From Runella salmonicolor (GTDB lineage: Bacteria > Bacteroidota > Bacteroidia > Cytophagales > Spirosomataceae), in assembly GCF_024158025.1 (NCBI RefSeq), contig NZ_JAMZEL010000003.1, positions 471,914-535,913 of the forward strand: DNA of 64,000 nt, read 5' to 3'. The notes beneath the pieces are model-generated. The model made no database searches, was not told the origin of the DNA, and was given only the letters and a program-made list of their open reading frames with translations. Shown here in pieces: positions 1 through 8,317 of the stretch. Position numbers and translations under genes: made by a program. The stretch's first letter is position 1. Each line of letters begins with the position of its first letter.

Positions 1-372
1 TCCTACACCGGGTGCTACTAAGTTACCTAATGCAGCACCAGCGATGGGCAAGGCTTTCTTGGCGACACTTTTGAGCATTCCTCCCAAGGCTTTGCCTGCC
101 GATGATTTGGCAAAGTTGCTTACCCCGCTCGCTACTTTTTTGAACAGTCCACCCAGAAATTGCTCCAACTCGGCTTCATTGCTGACCGAGAGCAACTCGG
201 TGGCTAATTCCATTTCGAGGGCTTCGTGCATTTCGCCCGACATCTCGTTGCCAAACTCAAAAGTTTCATTGCCAAATTCAAAGGTTTCGTTGCCAAATTC
301 GAAAGACTCTTGTCCGAATTCATTGCCAAATTCAAACCCTGTTTCGCCGACGGTACGATCAATGTTGTGCAT
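1..372 (-). CDS. FEFG-repeat, Gly/Ala-rich small protein of unknown function (3' end beyond window)
   Basis: The minus-strand frame opens at ATG 372, just after an in-frame TAA, and runs 124 codons off the left edge. Residues 13-43 carry four FEFGNE copies, three of them at a 7-residue period. Residues 47-73 are acidic and helical-looking, including LLSVSNEAELEQFLG. Residues 74-124 turn basic, then Gly/Ala/Pro-rich (AGKALGGMLKSVAKKALP, then GAALGNLVAPGVG). There is no signal peptide or lipobox. I recall similar uncharacterised proteins with an acidic aromatic start and a basic glycine-rich end in other bacteria, but know no function. The tail resembles a membrane-active peptide; that is inference. 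A divergent sigma-54 activator and sigma-54-like promoter lie upstream. Plus-strand 44-388 is its shadow. Confidence 0.75.
   Translation of the reverse strand, partial: MHNIDRTVGETGFEFGNEFGQESFEFGNETFEFGNETFEFGNEMSGEMHEALEMELATELLSVSNEAELEQFLGGLFKKVASGVSNFAKSSAGKALGGMLKSVAKKALPIAGAALGNLVAPGVG
244..336 (-). repeat. In-frame FEFGNE coding repeats
   Basis: These are near-identical DNA units, about 21 bp each, encoding F-E-F-G-N-E-(T/F/S). They include three consecutive seven-residue copies and one offset copy. Alternating Phe and Glu is a pattern known to favour beta-sheet assembly in short peptides. Confidence 0.8.
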
Positions 373-417
373 GATTGAAAAAAGTTAAAGTGAATTAAAT
401 TGTTTTGATCTTCCTGA

Positions 418-434
418 TTACCAATGCCGTGCCA
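418..434 (-). promoter_or_regulatory. Sigma-54-like -24/-12 promoter of the FEFG gene
   Basis: On the minus strand the sequence is TGGCACGGCATTGGTAA. The -24 half TGGCACG matches the RpoN consensus exactly. The -12 half reads TGGTA instead of TTGCA, with the invariant G correctly spaced but the following C replaced by T. Transcription would start near 407, about 35 nt before the ATG at 372. The divergent neighbour is a sigma-54 activator, which supports the call. Confidence 0.55.
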
Positions 435-441
435 GTGGATC

Positions 442-464
442 AAAACGCCCTTTTTGGTCGTTTT
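442..464. promoter_or_regulatory. Dyad AAAACGcCC-N5-GGtCGTTTT
   Basis: This 23-bp interrupted palindrome sits immediately upstream, on the minus strand, of the sigma-54-like -24 element. It could bind a bending protein or a regulator. It has a different sequence from the two GCGAA dyads further upstream. Confidence 0.4.
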
Positions 465-475
465 AGGAAATAGAC

Positions 476-524
476 GCGAAGTGTTGTTCGCTTTTTTTGA
501 GTGGCAATGCGAACATTTTTTCGC
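476..524. promoter_or_regulatory. Two GCGAA-N6-TTCGC dyads, probable enhancer sites for the sigma-54 activator
   Basis: The dyads are at 476-491 and 509-524. They have identical 5-bp arms and identical 6-bp spacers, and the second extends to TGCGAA/TTCGCA. Their centres are 33 bp apart, close to three helical turns. They lie about 75 and 108 bp upstream of the predicted minus-strand start, a usual distance for sigma-54 enhancers, and also precede the activator gene itself. No protein binding is demonstrated. Confidence 0.55.
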
Positions 525-634
525 ACAGTATTTAGGGCAATTTACCGTTTAGTAAGTAGTCAGGTCTTTTGCTTGTTCTCGAAATCATTTTTAGTATTTT
601 CGTCACCCCGTATTATTTTTTACCGCGCAGAATT

Positions 635-2008
635 ATGAAATACCCAACGATTTGGTATAAGGATTTCACGCGCCATTCTCAACGTTCGCGTGACGCGTTA
701 TTGAAATCACTCGCTACTATCAAGGCATGTGTTAAAGACCATTTTGTGGCCTCTGCTCCCGGATTGATTTTGCTGGATACTACGGATACCTCCGACGCCG
801 TCTGTGGTTTATTGGAAGAAGCGTTTCAGCGGCATGAGCGAACGATAGTGGTGATTTTTGACAACGAGATGTACCGCTCGGAAGTGATCTGGGAGTTGCT
901 GTTTGCGGGAGCATCAAAAGTGTATGATTTTGAACATACTCCGCTGATTCATCAGGTTATTGAAGAGCAGCTTAATCGTTGGCACACGATTGAGGGGTTG
1001 ATGCAAACCGATTTTGTGAAAGAAAATCTCGTCGGGGAGTCTGCCATTTGGAAAAATACCCTTCGTGAAATGATCGAAATTGCGACGTATTCAGAATCTT
1101 CGGTATTAATTATCGGAGAAAGTGGCACTGGTAAAGAGATGCTTTCTCGATTGGTTCATCATTTTGATCCACGTCGTCCCAAAGGAAATATAGTGCTGGT
1201 AGATTGTACTACGATTTCGCCAGAACTCTCAGGAAGTGAGTTTTTTGGGCACGAAAAGGGGGCTTTCACAGGCGCCGTCAATGCCCGTGAAGGCGCGTTT
1301 TCATTGGCCAATAATGGTACTCTCTTTTTGGATGAAATCGGCGAATTACCCCTACGCTTACAGGCGGAGTTATTGCGGGTGATTCAGGAAGGTATGTACA
1401 AACCCATCGGAGATAATTTTTGGAAAAAAACAATTTTCCGGTTAGTGGGTGCCACCAATCGACTGCTGGACCAAGAGGTTCGTAACGGAAGATTTAGGCT
1501 AGATTTGTATTATCGCATCTCGTCGTGGGTTTGTAAAGTGCCATCTTTGGAAGAACGACGCGAAGATATACCGCTTTTGGCGCAGCGTTTTTTTGAAAAA
1601 TCTTTCCAAAAAAGGGATTTGCCGTCTATTGATGCTTCACTTATGGCTTATTTGACCTGCCGCTCTTACCAAGGCAATGTGCGTGAATTACAACAATTAA
1701 TTCAGCGGATTGCCAATCAGCATGTAGGCAAAAGCCCGATTACATTGGCCGATATTCCGAGTCTTGACCGCCCTGAGCGCCAGATTTTGGTAGAATCGTT
1801 GCCTTCTTCATACGATGAGTATCAGAATGCCATTCAGAAGATACTAGAACGTGGGTTGAACTTGCGAGAATTGAGGGATTTGACCACCCAAACGGCGATT
1901 GAATTGACATTGCGTCGGGAGAAAGGGCGTGTGGCTCAGGCGGCCAATCGTTTAGGTATTACGAGCCGGGCCATTCAGTTTCGGAAAACCCGAAAACAAG
2001 AGGAGTAA
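635..2008 (+). CDS. Sigma-54-dependent transcriptional activator (AAA+, Fis-type HTH)
   Basis: This is a 457-residue enhancer-binding protein that would remodel RpoN-RNA polymerase. From ATG 635 there is a receiver-like N-domain (about 25-120) without a clear phosphorylation pocket. An AAA+ domain follows, with Walker A GESGTGKE (161-168), sigma-54 contact loop GAFTGA (209-214) and Walker B TLFLDE (229-234). A Fis-like HTH (VAQAANRLGITSRAIQF) ends the protein. The frame opens at 569, but the first 22 residues are hydrophobic and unlike the family, so I chose the internal ATG. No sensor kinase is adjacent. It diverges from the FEFG gene, whose promoter region carries two dyads that are its likely targets. 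Confidence 0.9.
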   Translation: MKYPTIWYKDFTRHSQRSRDALLKSLATIKACVKDHFVASAPGLILLDTTDTSDAVCGLLEEAFQRHERTIVVIFDNEMYRSEVIWELLFAGASKVYDFEHTPLIHQVIEEQLNRWHTIEGLMQTDFVKENLVGESAIWKNTLREMIEIATYSESSVLIIGESGTGKEMLSRLVHHFDPRRPKGNIVLVDCTTISPELSGSEFFGHEKGAFTGAVNAREGAFSLANNGTLFLDEIGELPLRLQAELLRVIQEGMYKPIGDNFWKKTIFRLVGATNRLLDQEVRNGRFRLDLYYRISSWVCKVPSLEERREDIPLLAQRFFEKSFQKRDLPSIDASLMAYLTCRSYQGNVRELQQLIQRIANQHVGKSPITLADIPSLDRPERQILVESLPSSYDEYQNAIQKILERGLNLRELRDLTTQTAIELTLRREKGRVAQAANRLGITSRAIQFRKTRKQEE

Positions 2009-2011
2009 CGG

Positions 2012-3145
2012 CTAATCTTCTGGACGATGCTCCAATGCCTTAGAATCAATCAAGTATTCGGAACGATAATAATGCCGATGAAACAGGAATATCCCAGAGC
2101 CGAGGCACAAGGCGACAATCACGAAAATGGGTACTCGAAACATAACCACAAAGTAGAGCGCAATGAATGTGTAGATACCAAGCTTTAGCAAATGCTCCAT
2201 GGTATGGTGTTTCTGTAAAAAACGCCCGAAAATCAGCCATAGCAGACTGATTAGCAGCCCAAACCACTCAACTATATACAAAAAACCTATTCCTTTGGGG
2301 AGGTAACGAAACAAAAAAAGTGTTTCGGGGAGCATAAGTAACGCAAATAGACCGCTGTATTTGTAGAATCGCTGCGCCAATGTAAAGGGAAGGTTGCGGA
2401 GCATGGGTAGCTGTACATGTTCAAATTCATATAAATGCAGCAGTAACACGACTTGCACCATGCCAATGGCAGCTCCTGCGAGCGAAAACAGGCGCTCATC
2501 GTAGCTATCGGTGGGGTAGATTTTACAAACTCCCACGACCACCATGCAGGTAAAAACCTTGGTCAAAAACAACAAAATGGGCGCTTTATTGAATAAATAT
2601 AGCACAAAATACGACCAATAGGGCTTCGTAAATCGGCGATTGAAAAAAACCGAAAGTTGATTGAGACGGGTATCGGGATTGGGGCGAAACAGTCGGTATT
2701 CGTACGCCCATACGCCTGTAAGTGGCAAAATCAGTAAATAACCAGCCGTAATAATGACGGCTTCGGGTTGGCCTAGTTTCCAGCCATAATAACCCACAAA
2801 AGCGGCATACGCCAACACGGGTAGCCAAAGCATCATTTGGATGCCCCAGAGTAAAAGCCAACGGGTGGATTTGGGAATCAATACCAATTCAAACAGAAAT
2901 GAGTGAGAGTCCCACAAGAAACGTTGCCGCACAAAAAAGAGCGTTTTAAGGTGGTACAACGCCCAAAGCCCAAAAACCAACAGCAGCAAAAAAGGGGAGG
3001 CAAACACGTAGGCCGACAGGGCAATGTGGTCTTCGGGGCGAAGAATACCAAACCCAAACATCAGGCTCAAAAACAAAAAGCCTGTGTTTTGGCGGTAATA
3101 TTCCCTAACGAGGGTTTTATAGAGGGTGTTCCAAAGTGAAAGCAA
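2012..3145 (-). CDS. Multi-pass membrane protein, probable partner of the upstream ABC ATPase
   Basis: This is a hydrophobic protein of about 377 residues with roughly nine to ten membrane segments, beginning near LFLSLMFGFG and ending near VIVALCLGSGIFLF. It lies directly downstream of an ABC ATPase on the same strand, so it is probably that exporter's permease or accessory subunit; no substrate can be named. The start is uncertain. The open frame reaches a TTG at 3202, but its first 15 or so codons fall in a simple repeat and look non-native, so I place the start at TTG 3145, before LLSLWNTLYKTLVREYY. Its stop is only three bases from that of the convergent sigma-54 activator. Confidence 0.6.
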   Translation of the reverse strand: MLSLWNTLYKTLVREYYRQNTGFLFLSLMFGFGILRPEDHIALSAYVFASPFLLLLVFGLWALYHLKTLFFVRQRFLWDSHSFLFELVLIPKSTRWLLLWGIQMMLWLPVLAYAAFVGYYGWKLGQPEAVIITAGYLLILPLTGVWAYEYRLFRPNPDTRLNQLSVFFNRRFTKPYWSYFVLYLFNKAPILLFLTKVFTCMVVVGVCKIYPTDSYDERLFSLAGAAIGMVQVVLLLHLYEFEHVQLPMLRNLPFTLAQRFYKYSGLFALLMLPETLFLFRYLPKGIGFLYIVEWFGLLISLLWLIFGRFLQKHHTMEHLLKLGIYTFIALYFVVMFRVPIFVIVALCLGSGIFLFHRHYYRSEYLIDSKALEHRPED

Positions 3146-3164
3146 GGGATGAACGGGGATTGGG

Positions 3165-3235
3165 AACTGAAAATGTGAAACCGAAAAACTGAAAAACCGC
3201 AAACTGAAAAACTGAAAAATACAAAACCGAAAAAG
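3165..3235. repeat. Short tandem AAACTGAAAAACCG-type repeat
   Basis: The plus strand shows repeated AAACTGAAAA and AAACCGAAAA units at 12-14 bp spacing, between the ABC ATPase and its membrane partner. The repeat runs into the apparent 5' end of the membrane protein frame. The motif recurs, inverted, in the repeat at 58447-58660. Confidence 0.65.
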
Positions 3236-3285
3236 GGGGCCACTACGGGGTGCTTTGCGTCTGCGCAGTATTTAACCGAATGTAC

Positions 3286-3933
3286 TTAGGGCCGATAAGT
3301 CGGAATGGATTCTGCGTGGATTGATTGATTTTTAACTCGGAAAACAGTTTGAATCGGCAGTTTCTCAAACATAAAATCCTGATGGGATGATAACAGAAAA
3401 CTGACTCCTTGGGCGTGGTAATCGCGGACAAGTTCGTATACTTTCAACACCGTAGAATCGTCAATTGTAATGAGTGGTTCGTCCAAAATAATTACTTTAG
3501 GATTGCCCAAAAATGCCAATGCCAACGACGTTTTTTTAAGCATTCCGCTGGAGTAAGTTCCCGAAGGTTGATATAAAAACGGCTCTATTCCGAGGGTGTC
3601 AATGAGTTGGTCTACCTGCTCGGCTTTGGCTTGCTTGGCGGTTGCCACGAATTGAATGAGGTCGTTGGCCGTTAAAAACTCAGGATAATCGGGTTCAGCC
3701 TCGCCATAGTTGATGCTGAGGCGGTAGGCGGTGTGGGCGCGGCGGATGTCCATTCCGCCGAGGGTAATTTCGCCCTCAAACGGCAACATCCCCGCCAAGG
3801 TTCTGAAAAAAGTGGTTTTCCCCGAGCCATTTGCCCCTTTAAACCAGTGGATGCCTTCTGTCAAAACCAAGTCGGGCACTTGGATAACCAAATGCCCGCC
3901 GTAGGATTTTTTAAGATTTTTAATGACAATCAT
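3286..3933 (-). CDS. ABC transporter ATP-binding protein
   Basis: This is a 215-residue nucleotide-binding subunit. It has Walker A GANGSGKTT, an ABC signature region YSSGMLKK, Walker B VIILDEP, and the switch histidine in LLSSHQ. The ATG at 3933 (MIVIKNLKKSYGG) is preferred over the frame opening at 3960 because it begins the usual first beta strand. The signature differs from the canonical LSGGQ, as in many exporter ATPases. The membrane protein at 2012-3145 follows on the same strand across a repeat-bearing spacer. Substrate unknown. Confidence 0.88.
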   Translation of the reverse strand: MIVIKNLKKSYGGHLVIQVPDLVLTEGIHWFKGANGSGKTTFFRTLAGMLPFEGEITLGGMDIRRAHTAYRLSINYGEAEPDYPEFLTANDLIQFVATAKQAKAEQVDQLIDTLGIEPFLYQPSGTYSSGMLKKTSLALAFLGNPKVIILDEPLITIDDSTVLKVYELVRDYHAQGVSFLLSSHQDFMFEKLPIQTVFRVKNQSIHAESIPTYRP

Positions 3934-3981
3934 GTGCTGCGAGGTGAGATAAAAAAACAAAAATAACGTAACTCTACTTTG

Positions 3982-5343
3982 CTACTGCACCTGTGAGATT
4001 ACTTTTTGTTCTTTTCGGGTACGGGCCACGGCCAGAACGTGTTTGCCGATTTTAACGCCGCAGCGATTTCCTTCATCACAGCCCGAACGGTAGTGAATTC
4101 CGCCGTAAAGTCGGCTGATATTAACACTCATTGCGGCATCTCTGAACGATTTAAAGGACAATACCCCGTGTCCATGTTTGAATTCAGTAGAATCAGTGAA
4201 AGCAATGGAATCTCCGTGAACAAAACTCAACACCTCAGCGGCGGCGGCTGAAATAGTACTGTGCCCGCTGGTGTATTCAGGAAAAGGCGGAGTTTGCAGA
4301 AAAGGTTGCCATTTGGGGTCAATATCGGTATTGATAACCGTTTCTGGACGCACTTTTCGGGTGCGGTATTTTTCTTCCCAACAACCAATAAACCCGTCAA
4401 TCAACGCAATGGAAGTGAGGGCGTATCCTTCAACGCTTTTGTCAAAAGAGGCTTTGGTCTTTCTCGAAACCGTTTCATGAATGGCTAGCCAGTGTCCGCC
4501 GGGGGTCATTTTTTTATTGGCAAACATCACGTGCCCTACCACATTCATCACAAATGGATTGTCATCCCAAAACCAAGCAATCCGTTTTTGTTCATCGGTA
4601 AGGTTTTTACCTACTTCATATACCTCACGGGTTTCGCGCCAAAATTCACTGTTTTTATCCTTGGTCCACATGGGCGGGCGAGGGGGCATGAATTGGGTGG
4701 CGGAGTCGAGGGTTATTGTTCTGATTTTGTGCCATTCAGGCTCACAGGCATCCGCGTAAGCGGGTGGGGTGGGGACCCAAGTGCCAGGTTCGTTGGTGAC
4801 TGTAAACCGGATGCCTCGGGTTTGTTTATAACGATCTTTTGAGGAGTACCGCATTACGTGCGCGGCCACGCTGTCGCCGTAGGCCAGGGAGTTTTCAATG
4901 ACCTCGCTGGGCACGCCCATGTCCTCGTATTTTTTGTAAAATTCTTTTTCGTATTCGTCAAAAAAACTAGCCGAAAAAGTAAGGTTTCTGGCTACTTTCA
5001 GAAAAGCTCGCGTACTGGCCAACGGAAAGCAATATTCCTTGTCGGCATCTGGAGCGGTCGGGGCGGTAAAGTCTTTGAGTTTTCCACCCAATGATTCATA
5101 AGCAGGATAGCCAGGAACCATTGCTTCATAGCCCGCAAGGTTGGCGTATACATAAATGCGACTCGCCACCGGGGGCTTGAAAATGTCGTGAATGATAACT
5201 TCTGTAAGCAATTCGACCGATTGATGATAGAGTTCAGGGTCAGCGGCTTTGGCGTTATATTCTTCGGGAGGTAATTTGGGCTTACAGGCACTCATCAGCA
5301 AGTAAACGACTCCCACGCTTACCAGTAAAGACTTTTTCAACAT
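3982..5343 (-). CDS. PAP2 / vanadium-haloperoxidase-type lipoprotein
   Basis: A 453-residue envelope protein. The signal peptide ends in lipobox LMSAC, with Cys20 as the lipidation site. The C-terminal half carries the PAP2-fold phosphate or vanadate pocket motifs: EYTSGHST, then SRLYGGIHYRSG with the late histidine and arginine. Length and motif order fit the vanadium-dependent haloperoxidase-like branch common in Bacteroidota. I cannot tell phosphatase from haloperoxidase activity. It has its own -7 element at 5396-5403. The plus-strand frames across it are shadows. Confidence 0.82.
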   Translation of the reverse strand: MLKKSLLVSVGVVYLLMSACKPKLPPEEYNAKAADPELYHQSVELLTEVIIHDIFKPPVASRIYVYANLAGYEAMVPGYPAYESLGGKLKDFTAPTAPDADKEYCFPLASTRAFLKVARNLTFSASFFDEYEKEFYKKYEDMGVPSEVIENSLAYGDSVAAHVMRYSSKDRYKQTRGIRFTVTNEPGTWVPTPPAYADACEPEWHKIRTITLDSATQFMPPRPPMWTKDKNSEFWRETREVYEVGKNLTDEQKRIAWFWDDNPFVMNVVGHVMFANKKMTPGGHWLAIHETVSRKTKASFDKSVEGYALTSIALIDGFIGCWEEKYRTRKVRPETVINTDIDPKWQPFLQTPPFPEYTSGHSTISAAAAEVLSFVHGDSIAFTDSTEFKHGHGVLSFKSFRDAAMSVNISRLYGGIHYRSGCDEGNRCGVKIGKHVLAVARTRKEQKVISQVQ

Positions 5344-5395
5344 AGCTTCTGAAAAAAATCAAAATTAAAATTCAAAAAAACATACCTTCAGGATG

Positions 5396-5403
5396 CAAAT
5401 TTA
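5396..5403 (-). promoter_or_regulatory. Bacteroidota -7 element TAAATTTG
   Basis: TAAATTTG on the minus strand matches TAnnTTTG and lies about 52 bp upstream of the haloperoxidase-type gene start at 5343. A TTG about 14 bp further upstream is closer than the usual -33 spacing, so only the -7 element is firm. Confidence 0.5.
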
Positions 5404-5482
5404 CGAAACGATACCGTCAATAAATTGATTTTTATCAGTTATTTAGGCCGCCACTATTAGGCGTAGGTCTATATACGAAAAA

Positions 5483-5508
5483 AGCCGCTATTTGATGAGC
5501 GGCTTTTT
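5483..5508 (-). terminator. Terminator of the anchor-A surface protein gene
   Basis: AGCCGCT and AGCGGCT pair around an 8-nt loop, flanked by A and T runs on both strands. It lies about 20 bp beyond the stop of the minus-strand gene ending at 5530. Confidence 0.8.
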
Positions 5509-5529
5509 AACACACGTATTCCGTTGTCT

Positions 5530-7845
5530 TTATTTTTTTATTTTCTTGGCTGTATACGGAACACACATTACGATGCAGCAGTTAGCACTGGCCTCTATAA
5601 TGATGGGGCAGCATCCCTCCGCTGGGCAAGTGCCTGAACTTGAGGTGTATGTGTATGTTCCGCTTTCTTCCAATAACACCTGGTTTCCCTGAGCGATAGC
5701 CGTGTTAGAGCCAGTTTTGAACCATTGTACGCCCGTAAATTGTCCAGGGATGGTCAGCAGGGCTTTTTCCCCACCGCAAAGTTTGATGGGTACGCTAAAA
5801 CATTGACGGTCTAGGTCATCTTCTGATTCTGATTGATTGAAAGGCGTACTGTCTACATCCTTTTCGTTGGCCTTGCTGATTTCGGCGGTATTGAACCACA
5901 CGCCCTGTGCTACCACTTTTACTTTGATGGTCAAGGCTACCGTATCTCCGTTTATACCAATAGCGCCGATGGTCCATTTGGAGGTTAGGGGATCGTAACT
6001 GCCAGCGGTTGTATTGTTAGATAGGCGCTTGGTGGAGCTACTGAGATACTGTACACCCGCGCTGAGGGAGTCGATGACCTCTACACCCGTGGCAAAACTG
6101 GTGTTTTCGTTCCATACTTTGATCGTGTATTGAAGGGTATCGCCGATTTGTACAAGTTTTTTACTGATTGATTTTTTGAGTTTTAAATCAATGAGGCTAT
6201 CGCAATCCTGTACAGTTACGATAATCGGGGTTCTCAATACACTGATTCCACCGCAATTTTGGGTAGTTCCGCGTGCTTCTACGTAGAATGTATCGGTGAC
6301 ACTGGCGGTGCCAGCAGGCTTATAACTTAACACTCCCGTGGCTATTGCGGAGCCGCCCGTGGCGTTGGCGTACCAATCGGCAGTTACCCCGCTCAATACG
6401 TTTACTTTTAATGTTGGAATTGTATCACCTGCACAGGCAAATACATTCGGGCTGATAGCCACTGGGGCAGCGGGGGTACAGTTACACGCTGCAGGGGCTA
6501 AAATGGTGGTGTCAAACTTACAGATTGAGGTCAGACTGTCCGTGATTTTCAAACTTATCGTTGGAGGAATATTGCTTACGGTATAAGGACCATTTCCGCT
6601 GCCCGTTAGGGTGCCAGCATTGACTTTGATGGTGCCGTTTTTCTGGGTTACGTTAAACGTTACGCTGTAGGATTTCTTGTCGGGTGCACAGGCGGGTGCT
6701 GTAAATGTAAAACTCGTTTTCAAGCAGGCAGGAGGGCAGGGGAATTCGCCAACAAAAGGGTAATTATGCACTTCACCCCCAGATGCTTCGTGGGTAAGGT
6801 TGCCGCCTACCACCAATCGACCGTCAAAATTACCTCCCGATAAAGTCGCGTTTCCGTTTGGAATAATGGCCGAACCATAAAAAGTACCTATAAACGTAAC
6901 GTTTGTAGCTTGGTGAAAATTAAAGAGTAACCGAAACAAAGAGGGAGAACCTGCCGCTGGCGTAACTGCATTTACCAAGGGCATTTGAACGTTTGTGTGG
7001 GTCGAGCCGCTCACGTTTACCACGACGGAAGCACCAGAGGGGATATTTTTAAACACAAAGTTCTTCCAACTTGACACATTGAAGACTTGCACCGACGAGC
7101 TGTTGTCTCCAATCAATGTATCTCCGCTCAGGGTTCCAGTAGGGGTAAGCGTAGCCCAATAGAGGCTTTTGGTAGAAATATCGATTAAACAACTGTCGAT
7201 GTTTAGTCCTATTCCGCCCATCCCAAGACTATCGGTGACGGTGATGGAATTGGGCAAATTGCTCTGATACGTGCCACCCATCGCTACGCCTGTTCCGCCC
7301 ACCCCGAACATATTGGTCGAGCCTGTGATGGTGCCACCAATCAATAAGGCTGGTAAATTGGTGGAGGCTATCACGTAGGTTCCGCCGCCTGAGGTGCCAA
7401 TTCCATAATAAGAGTTGTAAGGAATGCTTGGGTTGCCAAGGATTAAATTGCCCTTAATGGCCACACGCCCTTCGATTTCGGCGGGTACACCTTGGCCTCC
7501 ATCTTTTACGTTGAAATTACCACCAACCAATACGTTAAAGACTTGACTGTAGGCTCTGACTTGATTGTTTGGCCAATTGAACGGAAGGGGGAGATAAGTG
7601 GTATTGATAGGGTAGCCGCTTTGGTTGTTGTCTTGAATTAAGTCATTGTTGGCGTCGGGTGCTAATGTTAGCGGAGGGCAGTCGACACCAACACATCCGG
7701 TCAACTTAGTTCCCAGTCCGCAGTTTTGTGCTTGCGCTCGGGATAGACCTGAACTTAGTAAAAAATAAGCCATCACGAAAGACGATAATAGATTTAAAAA
7801 TGTCCTTACAGTTAAAGCTTTTGGGTTAGATAGTCGGTGTTGCAT
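5530..7845 (-). CDS. Choice-of-anchor-A / DUF11 secreted surface protein
   Basis: A 771-residue exported protein. A signal peptide (about 1-40) is followed by a beta-helical choice-of-anchor-A domain (about 70-365, from FNVLVGGNFNVKDGG to SAIIPNGNATLSGGNFDGR). Ig-like segments follow, then a DUF11 repeat (about 555-670, containing KKLVQIGDTLQYTIKVWN) and a cysteine-rich end with CC pairs closing in AKKIKK. Such proteins are usually surface or matrix components. No canonical T9SS tail is visible, so its anchoring is unclear. The start codon abuts a 9-bp inverted repeat (7847-7882), and a TGGCAC-N5-TTG sequence lies at 7885-7900 upstream. Confidence 0.82.
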   Translation of the reverse strand: MQHRLSNPKALTVRTFLNLLSSFVMAYFLLSSGLSRAQAQNCGLGTKLTGCVGVDCPPLTLAPDANNDLIQDNNQSGYPINTTYLPLPFNWPNNQVRAYSQVFNVLVGGNFNVKDGGQGVPAEIEGRVAIKGNLILGNPSIPYNSYYGIGTSGGGTYVIASTNLPALLIGGTITGSTNMFGVGGTGVAMGGTYQSNLPNSITVTDSLGMGGIGLNIDSCLIDISTKSLYWATLTPTGTLSGDTLIGDNSSSVQVFNVSSWKNFVFKNIPSGASVVVNVSGSTHTNVQMPLVNAVTPAAGSPSLFRLLFNFHQATNVTFIGTFYGSAIIPNGNATLSGGNFDGRLVVGGNLTHEASGGEVHNYPFVGEFPCPPACLKTSFTFTAPACAPDKKSYSVTFNVTQKNGTIKVNAGTLTGSGNGPYTVSNIPPTISLKITDSLTSICKFDTTILAPAACNCTPAAPVAISPNVFACAGDTIPTLKVNVLSGVTADWYANATGGSAIATGVLSYKPAGTASVTDTFYVEARGTTQNCGGISVLRTPIIVTVQDCDSLIDLKLKKSISKKLVQIGDTLQYTIKVWNENTSFATGVEVIDSLSAGVQYLSSSTKRLSNNTTAGSYDPLTSKWTIGAIGINGDTVALTIKVKVVAQGVWFNTAEISKANEKDVDSTPFNQSESEDDLDRQCFSVPIKLCGGEKALLTIPGQFTGVQWFKTGSNTAIAQGNQVLLEESGTYTYTSSSGTCPAEGCCPIIIEASANCCIVMCVPYTAKKIKK

Positions 7846-8317
7846 TGCCTTGGTTGTTTTAATTTCAGCTTCAAACCAAGGCTTCTCAACAAATGTGCCA
7901 TTTTTTTAAAATGGGTTAATTTTTTATATACTTTTATCCCTATGTGTTTATTTTATTGAATATTTAGGGCTAAAAATGGTTTTTAAAGATAAAATGGATA
8001 TTTACTTTGATTTGAGCTTCTTTGTGGGTGAGAATCGGGAGATACGACAATCAGTATCCCTTGTTGCGCGGGTTTTATGCGCTAGATTTTGTAGTTTATT
8101 GTTCTAATAAAAAAAAGCATTCGTTACGAATTCGGGCTGTTGCTTAATTTATTCAACCCTTTCATAATCAAAGTTTACGGCAGAGCCTTCTCTGGAAAAT
8201 CGTTTAAAAAGTTGTAATTCTAAAAACAAAAACGTATTTTTCACCAAGCTAAAACGAACAACGCAACGTTTTAGATAAACAAAACGTAATCAATCAATAT
8301 TAAACCACTTACATCGT
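7846..8317. other. Intergenic region between divergent surface-protein gene and phoH
   Basis: No gene is visible in these 472 bp. Next to the minus-strand start are inverted arms GCCTTGGTT (7847-7855) and AACCAAGGC (7874-7882). A weak sigma-54-like TGGCACATTTGTTGAG lies on the minus strand at 7885-7900; its -24 half is good and the -12 C is absent. The rest is A/T-rich with no clear TAnnTTTG element for phoH. Confidence 0.5.

Noticed and set aside
44..443. Frames at 44-388 (+) and 204-443 (-) as genes
   Set aside because: Both are other-frame readings of the FEFG-repeat gene; their compositional oddity comes from its 21-bp repeats.
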